A stretch of DNA of 64,000 nucleotides, taken from contig NZ_JANLNW010000067.1 of NCBI RefSeq assembly GCF_025465945.1, positions 58,195-122,194 of the forward strand. The letters are read 5' to 3'. Below the pieces are notes generated by a model, which saw only the letters and a program-made list of their open reading frames with translations, ran no database searches and was not told the origin of the DNA. This DNA comes from Pseudomonas sp. 6D_7.1_Bac1 (lineage in GTDB: Bacteria; Pseudomonadota; Gammaproteobacteria; Pseudomonadales; Pseudomonadaceae). Made by a program: the position numbers and the translations under genes. This document shows, piece by piece, positions 25,157 through 36,579 of the stretch (the stretch's first letter is position 1; the number at the start of each line of letters is the position of its first letter).

Positions 25157-25531
25157 TTAGCCCAGCAGGGTAGCCCAGCTTTCAACCACGTCACCGCCCC
25201 ACTTGGCTTTCCACTCTTTCAGTGTCTTGTGGTTGCCACCTTTGGTTTCGATGACTTCGCCGTTGTGCGGGTTTTTGTATTGTTTAACCTTGCGGGCACG
25301 CTTGGTGCCGGTAGTTTTTACTGCACCGCGTGGCGCTTTAACTTTGGATTCCGGATCCAGCAGGGCGATGATGTCGCGCAGGGACTTGGAGTATTCGCCC
25401 ATCAGGGTACGCAGTTTGCCTTCGAATTCCAGCTCGGTTTGCAGTTTGTCGTCTTGGGACAGGTTCTTCAAACGGGCTTGCAGCTCTTTGATAGCTTCTT
25501 CGGTGGCGCGGTATTCGTTGATCAAGGACAT
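25157..25531 (-). CDS. mvaT: MvaT, H-NS-family nucleoid protein
   Basis: 124 aa from the ATG at 25531, exactly the length of MvaT. The N-terminal coiled coil for dimer and oligomer formation (SLINEYRATEEAIKELQARL) and the C-terminal DNA-binding region (YKNPHNGEVIETKGGNHKTL, then WGGDVVESW) are both clear. MvaT binds AT-rich DNA and silences acquired genes in Pseudomonas, so the AT-rich TIR operon of the island is a plausible target. Its own promoter lies in the 347-base gap before purU, which I did not resolve. Confidence 0.96.
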   Translation of the reverse strand: MSLINEYRATEEAIKELQARLKNLSQDDKLQTELEFEGKLRTLMGEYSKSLRDIIALLDPESKVKAPRGAVKTTGTKRARKVKQYKNPHNGEVIETKGGNHKTLKEWKAKWGGDVVESWATLLG

Positions 25532-25878
25532 GAGGACTACCTTATGTTGGGCACTGGATGGCAGGGAACAGTGGCGCAATAATAGTCAGGGTGTTTCATC
25601 AAGTAAACATTTAAGCAGGCTTTTATTTAAATTAATTAGAGTGTTTAGCGCAAAAGCCGCATTCGCTGTTAAAACTTGTCAGGGTTTCATCACAGATACT
25701 CACAATTGCCCGCTTGCGTATTTCGCCAAAGAACATTGTTGTGCGTTCAGGGAGCCTTTCGGCATGGCGAGGCACCGCTCGTTGCGCTGATACGCTGGGC
25801 AGGGCGTCAGGAATACTGCAGTTTTGCTGCGCAATCGCTAGAATAGCGGCCTTTGCGAAGTTCTGGAGTTTTCCCCCC

Positions 25879-26727
25879 ATGCGCACTTTTCGGCTAGTGA
25901 TTGCTTGCCCGGACCGCGTCGGTATCGTTGCTAAAGTCAGTAACTTTCTGGCGTCACATAACGGCTGGATCACTGAAGCGAGCCATCACTCGGACAATCT
26001 CAGTGGCTGGTTTTTCATGCGTCACGAAATTCGTGCCGACTCGCTGCCATTCGGCCTTGAGGCGTTTCGTGAGGCGTTTGCGCCGATCGCCGAAGAGTTC
26101 TCGATGAACTGGCGTATCACCGACACCGCGCAGAAAAAACGCGTTGTGCTGATGGCCAGCCGCGAGTCGCACTGCCTGGCCGACTTGCTGCACCGCTGGC
26201 ACAGCGACGAGCTGGACTGTGAAATCTCCTGCGTGATTTCCAACCATGACGACCTGCGCAGCATGGTCGAGTGGCACGGCATTCCTTATTACCACGTGCC
26301 GGTGGACCCGCAGAACAAAGAGCCGGCATTTGCCGAAGTCTCGCGCCTGGTCAAGCAGCACGACGCTGAAGTGGTGGTGCTGGCGCGTTACATGCAGATC
26401 CTGCCGCCGGCGTTGTGCACTGAGTACGCCCACAAGGTCATCAACATTCACCACAGCTTCCTGCCGTCGTTCGTCGGTGCCAAGCCGTACCACCAGGCGT
26501 CGATGCGTGGCGTGAAGCTGATCGGTGCGACCTGCCACTACGTGACCGAAGAGCTGGACGCCGGCCCGATCATCGAGCAGGACGTGGTGCGTGTCAGCCA
26601 CAGCGACAGCATCGAAGACATGGTGCGTTTCGGCCGTGACGTCGAGAAGATGGTGCTGGCCCGTGGCCTGCGCTATCACCTGGAAGACCGCGTGCTGGTG
26701 CATGGCAACAAAACCGTCGTGTTCTGA
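25879..26727 (+). CDS. purU: Formyltetrahydrofolate deformylase
   Basis: 282 aa. It hydrolyses 10-formyl-THF to formate and THF, balancing one-carbon pools. An N-terminal ACT domain (RLVIACPDRVGIVAKVSNFL) is followed by a formyltransferase fold with the INIHHSFLPSFVGAKPYHQA motif, and GATCHYVTEELDAGPIIEQD near the end. The ATG at 25879 is chosen because the ACT domain begins right there; the upstream extension is noncoding. A terminator follows. Confidence 0.95.
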   Translation: MRTFRLVIACPDRVGIVAKVSNFLASHNGWITEASHHSDNLSGWFFMRHEIRADSLPFGLEAFREAFAPIAEEFSMNWRITDTAQKKRVVLMASRESHCLADLLHRWHSDELDCEISCVISNHDDLRSMVEWHGIPYYHVPVDPQNKEPAFAEVSRLVKQHDAEVVVLARYMQILPPALCTEYAHKVINIHHSFLPSFVGAKPYHQASMRGVKLIGATCHYVTEELDAGPIIEQDVVRVSHSDSIEDMVRFGRDVEKMVLARGLRYHLEDRVLVHGNKTVVF

Positions 26728-26751
26728 CTGCTGAGTACTGATTGAAAAAAC

Positions 26752-26790
26752 AAGGGCCTGAGAGTTCAATCGCTTCAGGCCCTTTTTTTC
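26752..26790 (+). terminator. Terminator after purU
   Basis: AAGGGCCTGA at 26753-26762 pairs with TCAGGCCCTT at about 26775-26784, then T-run. Confidence 0.88.
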
Positions 26791-26807
26791 AGCGTGAGGT
26801 AGGGGAG

Positions 26808-27005
26808 ATGACTGATCCACTGGATAAAGCAACATCCAAAGCGCCCGCGACCTTGGGCGAGGGGTGCTTGAGTCGTTACGACCCGGATGACCTGAGTGCC
26901 GAAGATGGCACCGAGTTTCCTGGTGCCGCCGAGCTCTGGGAGCAATTGCAGGAAGAGCCCGCGCCTACAGCTGTAGGCGCGAACTTACCCGAGAAAAAGC
27001 CCTAA
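26808..27005 (+). CDS. Small hypothetical acidic protein
   Basis: 65 aa, not recognised by domain. The ATG at 26808 follows a strong AGGGGAG. The protein is acidic (YDPDDLSAEDGTEFPGAAEL) with no membrane part. Near its 3' end an inverted repeat, GCGCCTACAGCTGTAGGCGC at about 26962-26981, sits inside the coding sequence. It is convergent with the chemoreceptor gene, leaving only 6 bases between stops. Confidence 0.6.
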   Translation: MTDPLDKATSKAPATLGEGCLSRYDPDDLSAEDGTEFPGAAELWEQLQEEPAPTAVGANLPEKKP

Positions 27006-27011
27006 AGGGCG

Positions 27012-28901
27012 TTAAATCCGGAAACTGCCTACAAGCTGCTTCAATCGCGACGCTTGCCGCTCCAGGTCGGAACAGGCCCGCAGCGTCGATTGCAGGTTTT
27101 CCACGCCTTCCTGATTCAGGGTGTTGATCTCGGTGATGTCGACATTGATCGACTCCACCACGGCGGTTTGTTCCTCGGTGGCGGTGGCCACCGACTGGTT
27201 CATGCCGTCGATCTCACCGATACGCAGCGTCACGCTGTTCAGGCGCTCACCCGCGAGGTTGGCGATCTCTACGCTTTCCTGGCTGTGGCGTTGGCTGTCG
27301 CTCATGGTGCTGACCGATTCGCGGGCGCCGACTTGCAGCTCCTCGATCATGGTTTGCACTTGCTGCGCCGACTCCTGGGTGCGGTGCGCCAGGTTGCGGA
27401 CTTCATCGGCAACCACCGCGAAACCACGTCCGGCCTCACCGGCCCGTGCTGCTTCAATCGCCGCGTTGAGCGCCAGCAGGTTGGTTTGCTGGGAGATGCT
27501 GGTGATCACTTCGAGAATCTGCCCGATGTTCACGGTCTTGCTGTTCAGCGACTCGATGTTGGTGCTGGAGGCGCTGAGCATGCTCGACAGCTGATTCATT
27601 GCGGCGATGCTGCGGTCGACCACTTGCTGGCCGTCTTCGGCCAGGCTGCGGGCATCGCTGGCCTGATGAGAGGCTTGCGCCGCGTTCCGGGCGATTTCCT
27701 GAGCAGCAGCGCCCAGTTGGTTGATCGCGGCCGCCACACTGTTGGTCCGGCTCGATTGTTCGTCGGAGTTGAGCATTGACGAGTTCGACGCGCTGACCAC
27801 CCGCAGGGCCACTTCGTTGACGTGCTCGGTCGCCGACGACACTTCGCGGATCGAACCATGGATACGTTCGACAAAGCGGTTGAACGCGCTGCCCAGGATG
27901 CCGAATTCGTCCTGGCTCTGGATGGTCAGGCGACGGGTCAGATCGCCTTCACCGTCGGCAATGTCCTGCATGGCGCGGGTCATGACGTGCAGCGGCTGGA
28001 TCAGGATACGGATCAGCATGCCGAGCAAGGCGATGATGATTGCGACGGCGATCACCGTGGCGATGATCGCCGAGGTACGGAACGAACTGAGCATCGAGAA
28101 AGCCTTGCCCTTGTCCACGGACAGGCCGATGTACCAGTTGACCGACGGCAGGCCTTTGATCTGGGTGAAGGTGAAAATGCGCGTCTGGCCGTCGACCTCG
28201 ACTTCAGTGAAGTTGCTGCCGATGCGTGGCGTGTTTTGCGGATAGGCTTCGCTGAGCGATTTCATCACCAGCGCTTTGTCCGGGTGGACCAGGATTTTGC
28301 CGTCTGCGCTGACCAGGAACGCGTACCCCATGCCGCCGAAGTCCAGGGCCTTGAGGTTGTTGATCAGGGTTTGCAGGCTCAGGTCACCGCCGACAACGCC
28401 AACGCTTTTGCCGGCCTTTTTCGAGGCGGTGGCGATGGAGATGATGGTTTGGCCAGTGGCCGCATCTATATAGGGTTCGGTCAGTGTGGCGGTTGCGCTG
28501 TTTTCGGCGCCTTTATACCAAGGGCGAACGCGAGGATCGAAACCGTCCGGCATTTTCGCATCCGGGCGGATGGTGAAACTGCCGGTGGCGTCACCCAGGT
28601 AGGACGCCATGAAGGTCGAGGTCAGGGCGTTCTGTTCAAGCAGGCTGGCGACGTTGGCTTGTTCGGGGTTGATAGCGATGTTCTGGGCGAGGTTTTCGAC
28701 CAGGAGAATGCGCCCGGTCAGCCAGGTTTCGATATTGGCAGCCGTGACATTACCCATTTCATTCAGGTAGTTGTCGAGGTCCTGACGAATCGCGTTGCGC
28801 TGCAAATAGTCGTTGTACAGCGTAAAGGTGGCGAATGCGGCAATGACGATGAGGGCGGCGGCAAGCAGGATTTTGTGGCTGAAGCGCAGATTATTGTTCA
28901 T
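27012..28901 (-). CDS. Amino-acid chemoreceptor, PctA/PctB-like (dCache MCP)
   Basis: 629 aa, the length of P. aeruginosa PctA. TM1 is at about 12-30 (ILLAAALIVIAAFATFTLYN). A periplasmic dCache domain follows, with the amino-acid-binding pattern YLG..., RPDAKMP, RPWYK and EPYIDA (Y, R, W, Y, D). TM2 is near 280-300 (AIIATVIAVAIIIALLGMLI), then HAMP, then the signalling hairpin with AARAGEAGRGFAVVADEVRN. It drives chemotaxis toward amino acids through CheA/CheW. N-terminal similarity to PctA extends into the first membrane segment. The C-terminus lacks a CheR-tethering pentapeptide. Exact ligand preference cannot be read from sequence. Confidence 0.9.
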   Translation of the reverse strand: MNNNLRFSHKILLAAALIVIAAFATFTLYNDYLQRNAIRQDLDNYLNEMGNVTAANIETWLTGRILLVENLAQNIAINPEQANVASLLEQNALTSTFMASYLGDATGSFTIRPDAKMPDGFDPRVRPWYKGAENSATATLTEPYIDAATGQTIISIATASKKAGKSVGVVGGDLSLQTLINNLKALDFGGMGYAFLVSADGKILVHPDKALVMKSLSEAYPQNTPRIGSNFTEVEVDGQTRIFTFTQIKGLPSVNWYIGLSVDKGKAFSMLSSFRTSAIIATVIAVAIIIALLGMLIRILIQPLHVMTRAMQDIADGEGDLTRRLTIQSQDEFGILGSAFNRFVERIHGSIREVSSATEHVNEVALRVVSASNSSMLNSDEQSSRTNSVAAAINQLGAAAQEIARNAAQASHQASDARSLAEDGQQVVDRSIAAMNQLSSMLSASSTNIESLNSKTVNIGQILEVITSISQQTNLLALNAAIEAARAGEAGRGFAVVADEVRNLAHRTQESAQQVQTMIEELQVGARESVSTMSDSQRHSQESVEIANLAGERLNSVTLRIGEIDGMNQSVATATEEQTAVVESINVDITEINTLNQEGVENLQSTLRACSDLERQASRLKQLVGSFRI

Positions 28902-29277
28902 GGCTTGAGGTGTCCGCTAAGGTCATATTTGTTGGGGCGTGTTGCGTTGAAAAGCGCGCGCACAATGGGCGCTGTTGCACATAGGCTGATATTTCCGTCT
29001 GTCCTTAGGGAATTATCGGACCTGATTTTCAGTCTGGTCTCTCGCTTATATCTATCGGCTGCGCAGGACTAAAGCTTAAACGCGGGCGACCAAATGCCTG
29101 ACGCACCGACAAGCCCGGCAGTTTATGAGGGGGGGGCGGCGGGGCAGGTATTGAAGACGGCAATGCGACAGGCGGTTAATCAGTCGGGGCGACAACGGGT
29201 CCGCGGTTTGATGGGGTCGTTGCTCGGCGGCAGCAAACGCCGCTGAATATTTTTTGGATGCCCACATTGGTTCTATG
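28902..29277. other. Gap upstream of the chemoreceptor
   Basis: 376 bases between the chemoreceptor start and the dciA stop with no supported gene. It should hold the chemoreceptor promoter; a G-run occurs near 29131-29137. Confidence 0.4.
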
Positions 29278-29733
29278 TCAGGCCTTGGGTTTGGCGTGCG
29301 CCGCCAGGCGTTCGAGCGCAGCGCGCAGTTTCGGATCGCTGATGCCATCGGCGGTGGCCTGGATGGTTGCGCCCGCATCGGTCGACAAACTGATGGTATG
29401 GCCAGCCGCCCCTTGTTGCACGGTTGGCGGTTGAACCTTGAACAGAATTCGCGTCAGGCTGGCGAACTCGTCGAACATCTGTAATTGCCGTTGCAGACGC
29501 TTTTGCTGATACCGCAGGCGGGTGGCCCAATGACCATCGGTGACAATCAGCAACAAGCTGCCTTCGCGCCACGACGCCACATGGCAATGTTCACGAGCGG
29601 CCGGCTGCAACTGGCTTTCCAGCAACCGCTGTAAATGACCCAGGCGTTGTGCGTGGCCGAAAATGGCTTTTAACGGTTTGGCTTCGCGAAGCAGAACGGC
29701 GGGTGCTCTGGCCGTAAGAGGGCGAAATGCCAT
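29278..29733 (-). CDS. dciA: DciA, replicative helicase loader-type protein (DUF721)
   Basis: 151 aa from the ATG at 29733. The DUF721 domain is recognisable: LKAIFGHAQRLGHLQRLLES, then HCHVASWREGSLLLIV and WATRLRYQQKRLQRQL. DciA helps deliver the DnaB helicase in bacteria without DnaC. Its location divergent from secA is the usual Pseudomonas arrangement. Earlier in-frame ATGs exist upstream but precede the conserved domain by an atypical stretch. Confidence 0.88.
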   Translation of the reverse strand: MAFRPLTARAPAVLLREAKPLKAIFGHAQRLGHLQRLLESQLQPAAREHCHVASWREGSLLLIVTDGHWATRLRYQQKRLQRQLQMFDEFASLTRILFKVQPPTVQQGAAGHTISLSTDAGATIQATADGISDPKLRAALERLAAHAKPKA

Positions 29734-30039
29734 GATCAGACACCTGAAGTAACAGAGCCGCCATGGTAGCAGAAAGCACTTGATGCACCTGACCCATTGC
29801 TTTGTGACCGCTTTACTCATTAAATCAATGAGTAACTTCTGCCGTGCATGGCTTGAAGTTCAGCAAAAAGCCCTTATTTTAAGTGAGCCCCGTAACAGCG
29901 CTGTGCATGCATCGTGGAACAACGCCACTTTCCTCACCATCGTTTCCGGGTAGAATGCTCGTTCGCATGCGGCCATGAGGGCTGCACGGGCGACTCACGG
30001 GGCCGCCCTCCATCCCTTTGTGTGGAAGATCCTGCCGAT
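29734..30039. other. Divergent dciA-secA intergenic region
   Basis: 306 bases. No clear secM-like gene; a TAGAAT at 29951-29956 could be a -10 for secA, but the matching -35 is weak. Confidence 0.35.
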
Positions 30040-32775
<2,736 letters not shown>

Positions 32776-32802
32776 GATTTTTGCCAGACATTGAAATACC
32801 CG

Positions 32803-32835
32803 CGCCGCGACCGGCTTATGCCGTCGCGGCGTTTT
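32803..32835 (+). terminator. Terminator after secA
   Basis: CGCCGCGAC at 32803-32811 pairs with GTCGCGGCG at 32823-32831, followed by TTTT. Confidence 0.85.
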
Positions 32836-32912
32836 GCCATTTAAATCACCGATGCCAGGTTAAAAAAGAACAGGGCGACGACGGTGCAGATAACATTTTA
32901 AGGAGCGCATTC

Positions 32913-34130
32913 ATGGCTGTTGGTCTTGGTCCTTTGCCAACGTTGCACCCGGTTGCCGGTTTTGAACTCGGTATCGCTTCGGCCGGCATCAAGCGCCCTG
33001 GGCGCAAAGATGTCGTGGTCATGCGCTGTGCTGAAGGTTCCACGGTCGCCGGAGTGTTCACGTTGAACGCCTTTTGCGCAGCACCGGTGATTCTGGCCAA
33101 GCAACGCGTGCAAGGCCCGGTACGCTACCTGCTGACCAACACCGGCAACGCCAACGCCGGTACCGGCGAACCTGGCCTGGCTGCCGCCGAGCGCACGTGC
33201 GCCAAACTGGCTGAGTTGACCGGTGTCGACGCCAGCCAGGTGCTGCCGTACTCCACGGGCGTAATCGGCGAACCGCTGCCGGTCGAGAAGATCGAAGGCG
33301 CGCTGCAAGCTGCCCTCGATGACCTGTCGGAGAACAACTGGGCGGCTGCGGCCACCGGGATCATGACCACCGACACCCTGCCAAAGGGGGCGAGCCGGCA
33401 GTTCCAGTATGAAGGCGTGACCATCACCGTCACCGGGATCAGCAAAGGCGCCGGCATGATTCGTCCGAACATGGCGACCATGCTCGGTTACATCGCTACC
33501 GACGCCAAAGTGTCCCGCGAGGTGTTGCAAAACCTGATGCTGGACGGCGCCAACAAGTCGTTCAACCGCATCACCATTGACGGCGACACCTCGACCAACG
33601 ATTGCTGCATGCTGATCGCTACCGGCAAGGCCGCACTGCCGGAAATCACCTCCGCCAGCGGTCCACTGTTCGCAGCGCTGAAGCAGGCGGTGTTCGAGGT
33701 TTGCATGGACGTAGCCCAGGCCATTGTTCGCGACGGCGAAGGCGCGACCAAATTTGTCACCGTTGAAGTCAACGGCGGCGGCAATCACCAGGAATGCCTG
33801 GACGTCGGTTACACCGTGGCGCATTCGCCGTTGATCAAGACCGCGCTGTTTGCCTCCGACCCGAACTGGGGCCGTATCCTGGCGGCCGTTGGCCGTGCCG
33901 GTGTGCCGAACCTGGACGTGAGCAAGATCGACGTGTTCCTTGGTGAAGTCTGCATCGCCAGCCGTGGCGCGCGCGCCGCGACTTACACCGAAGCCCAGGG
34001 TTCGGCCGTGATGCAACGTGAAGAAATCACTATTCGTATCGAACTGGGTCGCGGCGATTGCAGCGAAACCATCTGGACCACCGACCTGTCCCACGAATAC
34101 GTGAAGATCAACGCTGAGTACCGCACATAA
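32913..34130 (+). CDS. argJ: Bifunctional ornithine acetyltransferase / N-acetylglutamate synthase
   Basis: 405 aa from the ATG at 32913, with AGGAG 8 bases upstream. It transfers acetyl between N-acetylornithine and glutamate in arginine synthesis. ArgJ is made as a precursor that cleaves itself: GMIRPNMATMLGYI has the conserved ATML with the nucleophilic Thr, splitting it into alpha and beta chains. N-terminal substrate-binding signs include LLTNTGNANAGTG. A REP pair follows. Confidence 0.97.
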   Translation: MAVGLGPLPTLHPVAGFELGIASAGIKRPGRKDVVVMRCAEGSTVAGVFTLNAFCAAPVILAKQRVQGPVRYLLTNTGNANAGTGEPGLAAAERTCAKLAELTGVDASQVLPYSTGVIGEPLPVEKIEGALQAALDDLSENNWAAAATGIMTTDTLPKGASRQFQYEGVTITVTGISKGAGMIRPNMATMLGYIATDAKVSREVLQNLMLDGANKSFNRITIDGDTSTNDCCMLIATGKAALPEITSASGPLFAALKQAVFEVCMDVAQAIVRDGEGATKFVTVEVNGGGNHQECLDVGYTVAHSPLIKTALFASDPNWGRILAAVGRAGVPNLDVSKIDVFLGEVCIASRGARAATYTEAQGSAVMQREEITIRIELGRGDCSETIWTTDLSHEYVKINAEYRT

Positions 34131-34156
34131 CCAGGATTTAGACTCAGTTGCTCTAA

Positions 34157-34228
34157 TCGCGAGCAGGCTCGCTCCCACATTGGATCTATGTACACCTCAA
34201 TCCCTGTGGGAGCGAGCCTGCTCGCGAT
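34157..34228. repeat. REP pair (REPIN) between argJ and GST gene
   Basis: GCGAGCAGGCTCGCTCCCAC at about 34159-34178 and its inverse at about 34207-34226 face each other across 28 bases. This is the typical P. fluorescens GAGCCTGCTCGC REP type. Confidence 0.9.
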
Positions 34229-34286
34229 GACGGTCTGTCAGTCACCACAAGACTGGCTTGTTCATTTCATCAAAAGGCGCCTGAAC

Positions 34287-34919
34287 ATGAGTTACCACCT
34301 GATCATCGGCGACAAACTGTATTCCTCCTGGTCCCTGCGCGGGGCTCTGGCGCTGGAACTGGCCGGCGTGAGCTACACCGAAGAACTGATCAAGCTGAAC
34401 CAGCCTGACACCCGCGAGCGCCTGCTCAAGCATTCGCCGACCGCCAAAGTCCCGTTGCTGAAAACCGAACACGGCACCATTGCCGACTCGTTGGCGATCG
34501 CCGAGTACCTGGTTGAGCGTTTCCCGAACGCCAACCTTTGGCCGAAGGACATCGCCGCCCGCGCCCAGGCCCGTTCGGCCTGCGCACAAATGCACAGCGG
34601 CTTCTTTGCCATGCGCGGCAACATGCCGTTTGACCTGAGCCACGATGCACCGCTGTCGCCGATGCCGCCTGAAGTGAAGGTGGAAGTCGAGCGGATGCTG
34701 GCGTTGTGGGCTGAATGCCGTGCCGTTGCAACTGAGCCCGGCCCGTTCCTGTTCGGTGGTGTGAGTCTGGCGGACGCCTTTTTCGCACCGATTGCCGTGC
34801 GCCTGCGTACTTATCAGGTGGCGTTGCCGGCGGTTGATGCCGCCTATGTCGAAGCAATTTACCAATGGCCAGCCTTCAAGGCCTGGCAGAAAGCCGGTTT
34901 AGAGGAAATAGTGCGGTGA
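34287..34919 (+). CDS. Glutathione S-transferase family protein
   Basis: 210 aa from the ATG at 34287. The N-terminal thioredoxin-fold domain has LYSSWSLRGALALELAG and the glutathione-contact segment KVPLLKTEHGTIADSLAIAE (cis-Pro and the DS pair). The C-terminal helical domain includes VSLADAFFAPIAVRL, the usual N-capping-box region. Substrate is unknown. The last 4 bases overlap the GTG of the Nudix gene, so the two are coupled. Confidence 0.88.
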   Translation: MSYHLIIGDKLYSSWSLRGALALELAGVSYTEELIKLNQPDTRERLLKHSPTAKVPLLKTEHGTIADSLAIAEYLVERFPNANLWPKDIAARAQARSACAQMHSGFFAMRGNMPFDLSHDAPLSPMPPEVKVEVERMLALWAECRAVATEPGPFLFGGVSLADAFFAPIAVRLRTYQVALPAVDAAYVEAIYQWPAFKAWQKAGLEEIVR

Positions 34920-35860
34920 AACGAGTTCATGTAGCGGCGGCTGTCATCCGTGATGCCAGCGGCAAGATCCTCATCGCTCGCCGCGCCGATAACCAACACC
35001 AGGGCGGCCTGTGGGAGTTTCCCGGTGGCAAGGTCGAGGACGGTGAAGCGGTGCAAACCGCACTGTCGCGCGAGCTGAAGGAAGAGTTGGGCATTGTGGT
35101 CAGTGCCGCTCGGCCATTGATCAAGGTTCAGCATGACTACCCGGACAAGCAGGTGTTGCTGGATGTCTGGGAGGTCTCGGCGTTTACCGGCGAACCCCAT
35201 GGCGCAGAAGGCCAGCCGTTGGCGTGGGTAACGGCGCGTGAACTGGGTGACTACGAGTTTCCGGCCGCCAACCAGCCGATCGTGGCGGCTGCGCGCTTGC
35301 CAGGCGACTACCTGATCACCCCGGAAGGGCTGGAAACTCCGGCCATGCTGCGCGGTATTCAGAAAGCCATCGCCGGTGGGATCAAGCTGATTCAGTTGCG
35401 TGCGCCGAATGGCTACGACCCGCAATACCGCGATCTGGCGGTGGATGCCGTGGGGTTGTGTGCCGGCAAGGCGCAACTGATGCTCAAGGGCCCGTTCGAG
35501 TGGCTGGGAGACTTCCCGGCCGCCGGTTGGCACATCACCGCCGCGCAGCTGCGTAAGTACGCGAGTGCCGGGCGTCCGTTGCCCGCTTCGCGCTGGTTGG
35601 CGGCCTCCTGCCACAACGCCGAGGAACTGAGCCTGGCCGAGCAGATGGGCGTGGACTTCGTCACCCTGTCACCGGTTCAGCCGACCCAGACTCACCCGGA
35701 TGCATTGCCGCTGGGTTGGGAGCAGGCCTCGCAATTGATCGCGGGCTTCAGCAAACCGGTGTTTCTGCTCGGTGGAGTAGGCCCCGCTGAACGGCAGAAA
35801 GCCTGGGAAGCGGGCGCGCAGGGCGTGGCGGGGATTCGGGCGTTTTGGCCTGAGGCCTGA
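34916..35860 (+). CDS. Nudix hydrolase fused to a ThiE-like domain
   Basis: 314 aa from GTG at 34916 (GTGA overlap with the GST stop). Residues about 1-130 are a MutT-type Nudix domain: GGLWEFPGGKVEDGEAVQTA, then RELKEELGI completes the Nudix box. Residues about 145-310 resemble thiamine-phosphate synthase (IKLIQLRAPNG, MGVDFVTLSPVQPTQTHP, LLGGVGPAERQKA). The first half probably cleans oxidised nucleotides such as 8-oxo-dGTP. Whether the second half is an active ThiE is doubtful; this fusion is common in Pseudomonas. Confidence 0.9.
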   Translation: MKRVHVAAAVIRDASGKILIARRADNQHQGGLWEFPGGKVEDGEAVQTALSRELKEELGIVVSAARPLIKVQHDYPDKQVLLDVWEVSAFTGEPHGAEGQPLAWVTARELGDYEFPAANQPIVAAARLPGDYLITPEGLETPAMLRGIQKAIAGGIKLIQLRAPNGYDPQYRDLAVDAVGLCAGKAQLMLKGPFEWLGDFPAAGWHITAAQLRKYASAGRPLPASRWLAASCHNAEELSLAEQMGVDFVTLSPVQPTQTHPDALPLGWEQASQLIAGFSKPVFLLGGVGPAERQKAWEAGAQGVAGIRAFWPEA

Positions 35861-35885
35861 TTCTGCGGTGTGGCTACTGGCCCCT

Positions 35886-35979
35886 TCGCGAGCAGGCTCG
35901 CTCCCACAGGTGATCTCTAGTGTTCACATATATTGTGTTCACAGGAGATCCAGTGTGGGAGCGAGCCTGCTCGCGATGA
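35886..35979. repeat. REP pair (REPIN) after the Nudix gene
   Basis: CGCGAGCAGGCTCGCTCCCA at about 35887-35906 and its inverse at about 35957-35976 face each other around about 50 bases containing a further small inverted repeat (GTTCACA/TGTTCAC). Confidence 0.88.
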
Positions 35980-35995
35980 CGGCCTGATAGACGGA

Positions 35996-36577
35996 CTAAA
36001 CCTCAGGCTTCGCTGCCGCCTGCCACAAAATCTCCGCAATCCCCTGGCGCTTGGCAATCAGCCGAGCCGCCACAAACAACAGGTCCGACAAGCGATTGAT
36101 GTACGCCAGGCCAACTCCGGCCAACGGCTCCAGCGCATTGAGATGCTGGCACCGCCGCTCGGCACTGCGCGCCAGGCTGCGGCAGACGTGGGCTTGGGCA
36201 ATCAAGGCTGAACCACCGGGCAGAATGAAATTCTTCAGCGGTCCCAGCTCCTCGTTCCAGACATCGATCGCCGCTTCCAGGCGTTCGACTTCCGCCGCAT
36301 TCAGCGCCTGATACACCGGCATTGCCAGTTCGCCACCCAAGTCGAACAACCGGTGCTGGCAAGGCTCAAGCACCTCGATCACCTCAGCCAGGCCAGGATG
36401 TTCGCGGCATTGCTCAGCCAACCTGGCCAGCAGCAATCCCAACTGACTGTTCAGCGTATCGACTTCGCCGATGGCCTCGACGCGTGGATGGTCCTTGGGG
36501 ACACGGCGACCGTCGCCAAGCCCGGTTTCACCTTTGTCGCCGGTGCGGGTGTAAATCTTCGACAGGCGAAAACCCAT
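35996..36577 (-). CDS. Cob(I)alamin adenosyltransferase, PduO type
   Basis: 193 aa. It transfers the adenosyl group from ATP to cob(I)alamin. The N-terminal ATP-binding motif IYTRTGDKGETGLGDGRRV is characteristic, and FILPGGSALIAQAHVCRSLA with RSAERR completes the active site. The ATG at 36577 lies 2 bases after the sensor kinase stop (36580), so the two may share a transcript. Confidence 0.93.
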   Translation of the reverse strand: MGFRLSKIYTRTGDKGETGLGDGRRVPKDHPRVEAIGEVDTLNSQLGLLLARLAEQCREHPGLAEVIEVLEPCQHRLFDLGGELAMPVYQALNAAEVERLEAAIDVWNEELGPLKNFILPGGSALIAQAHVCRSLARSAERRCQHLNALEPLAGVGLAYINRLSDLLFVAARLIAKRQGIAEILWQAAAKPEV

Positions 36578-36579
36578 GC

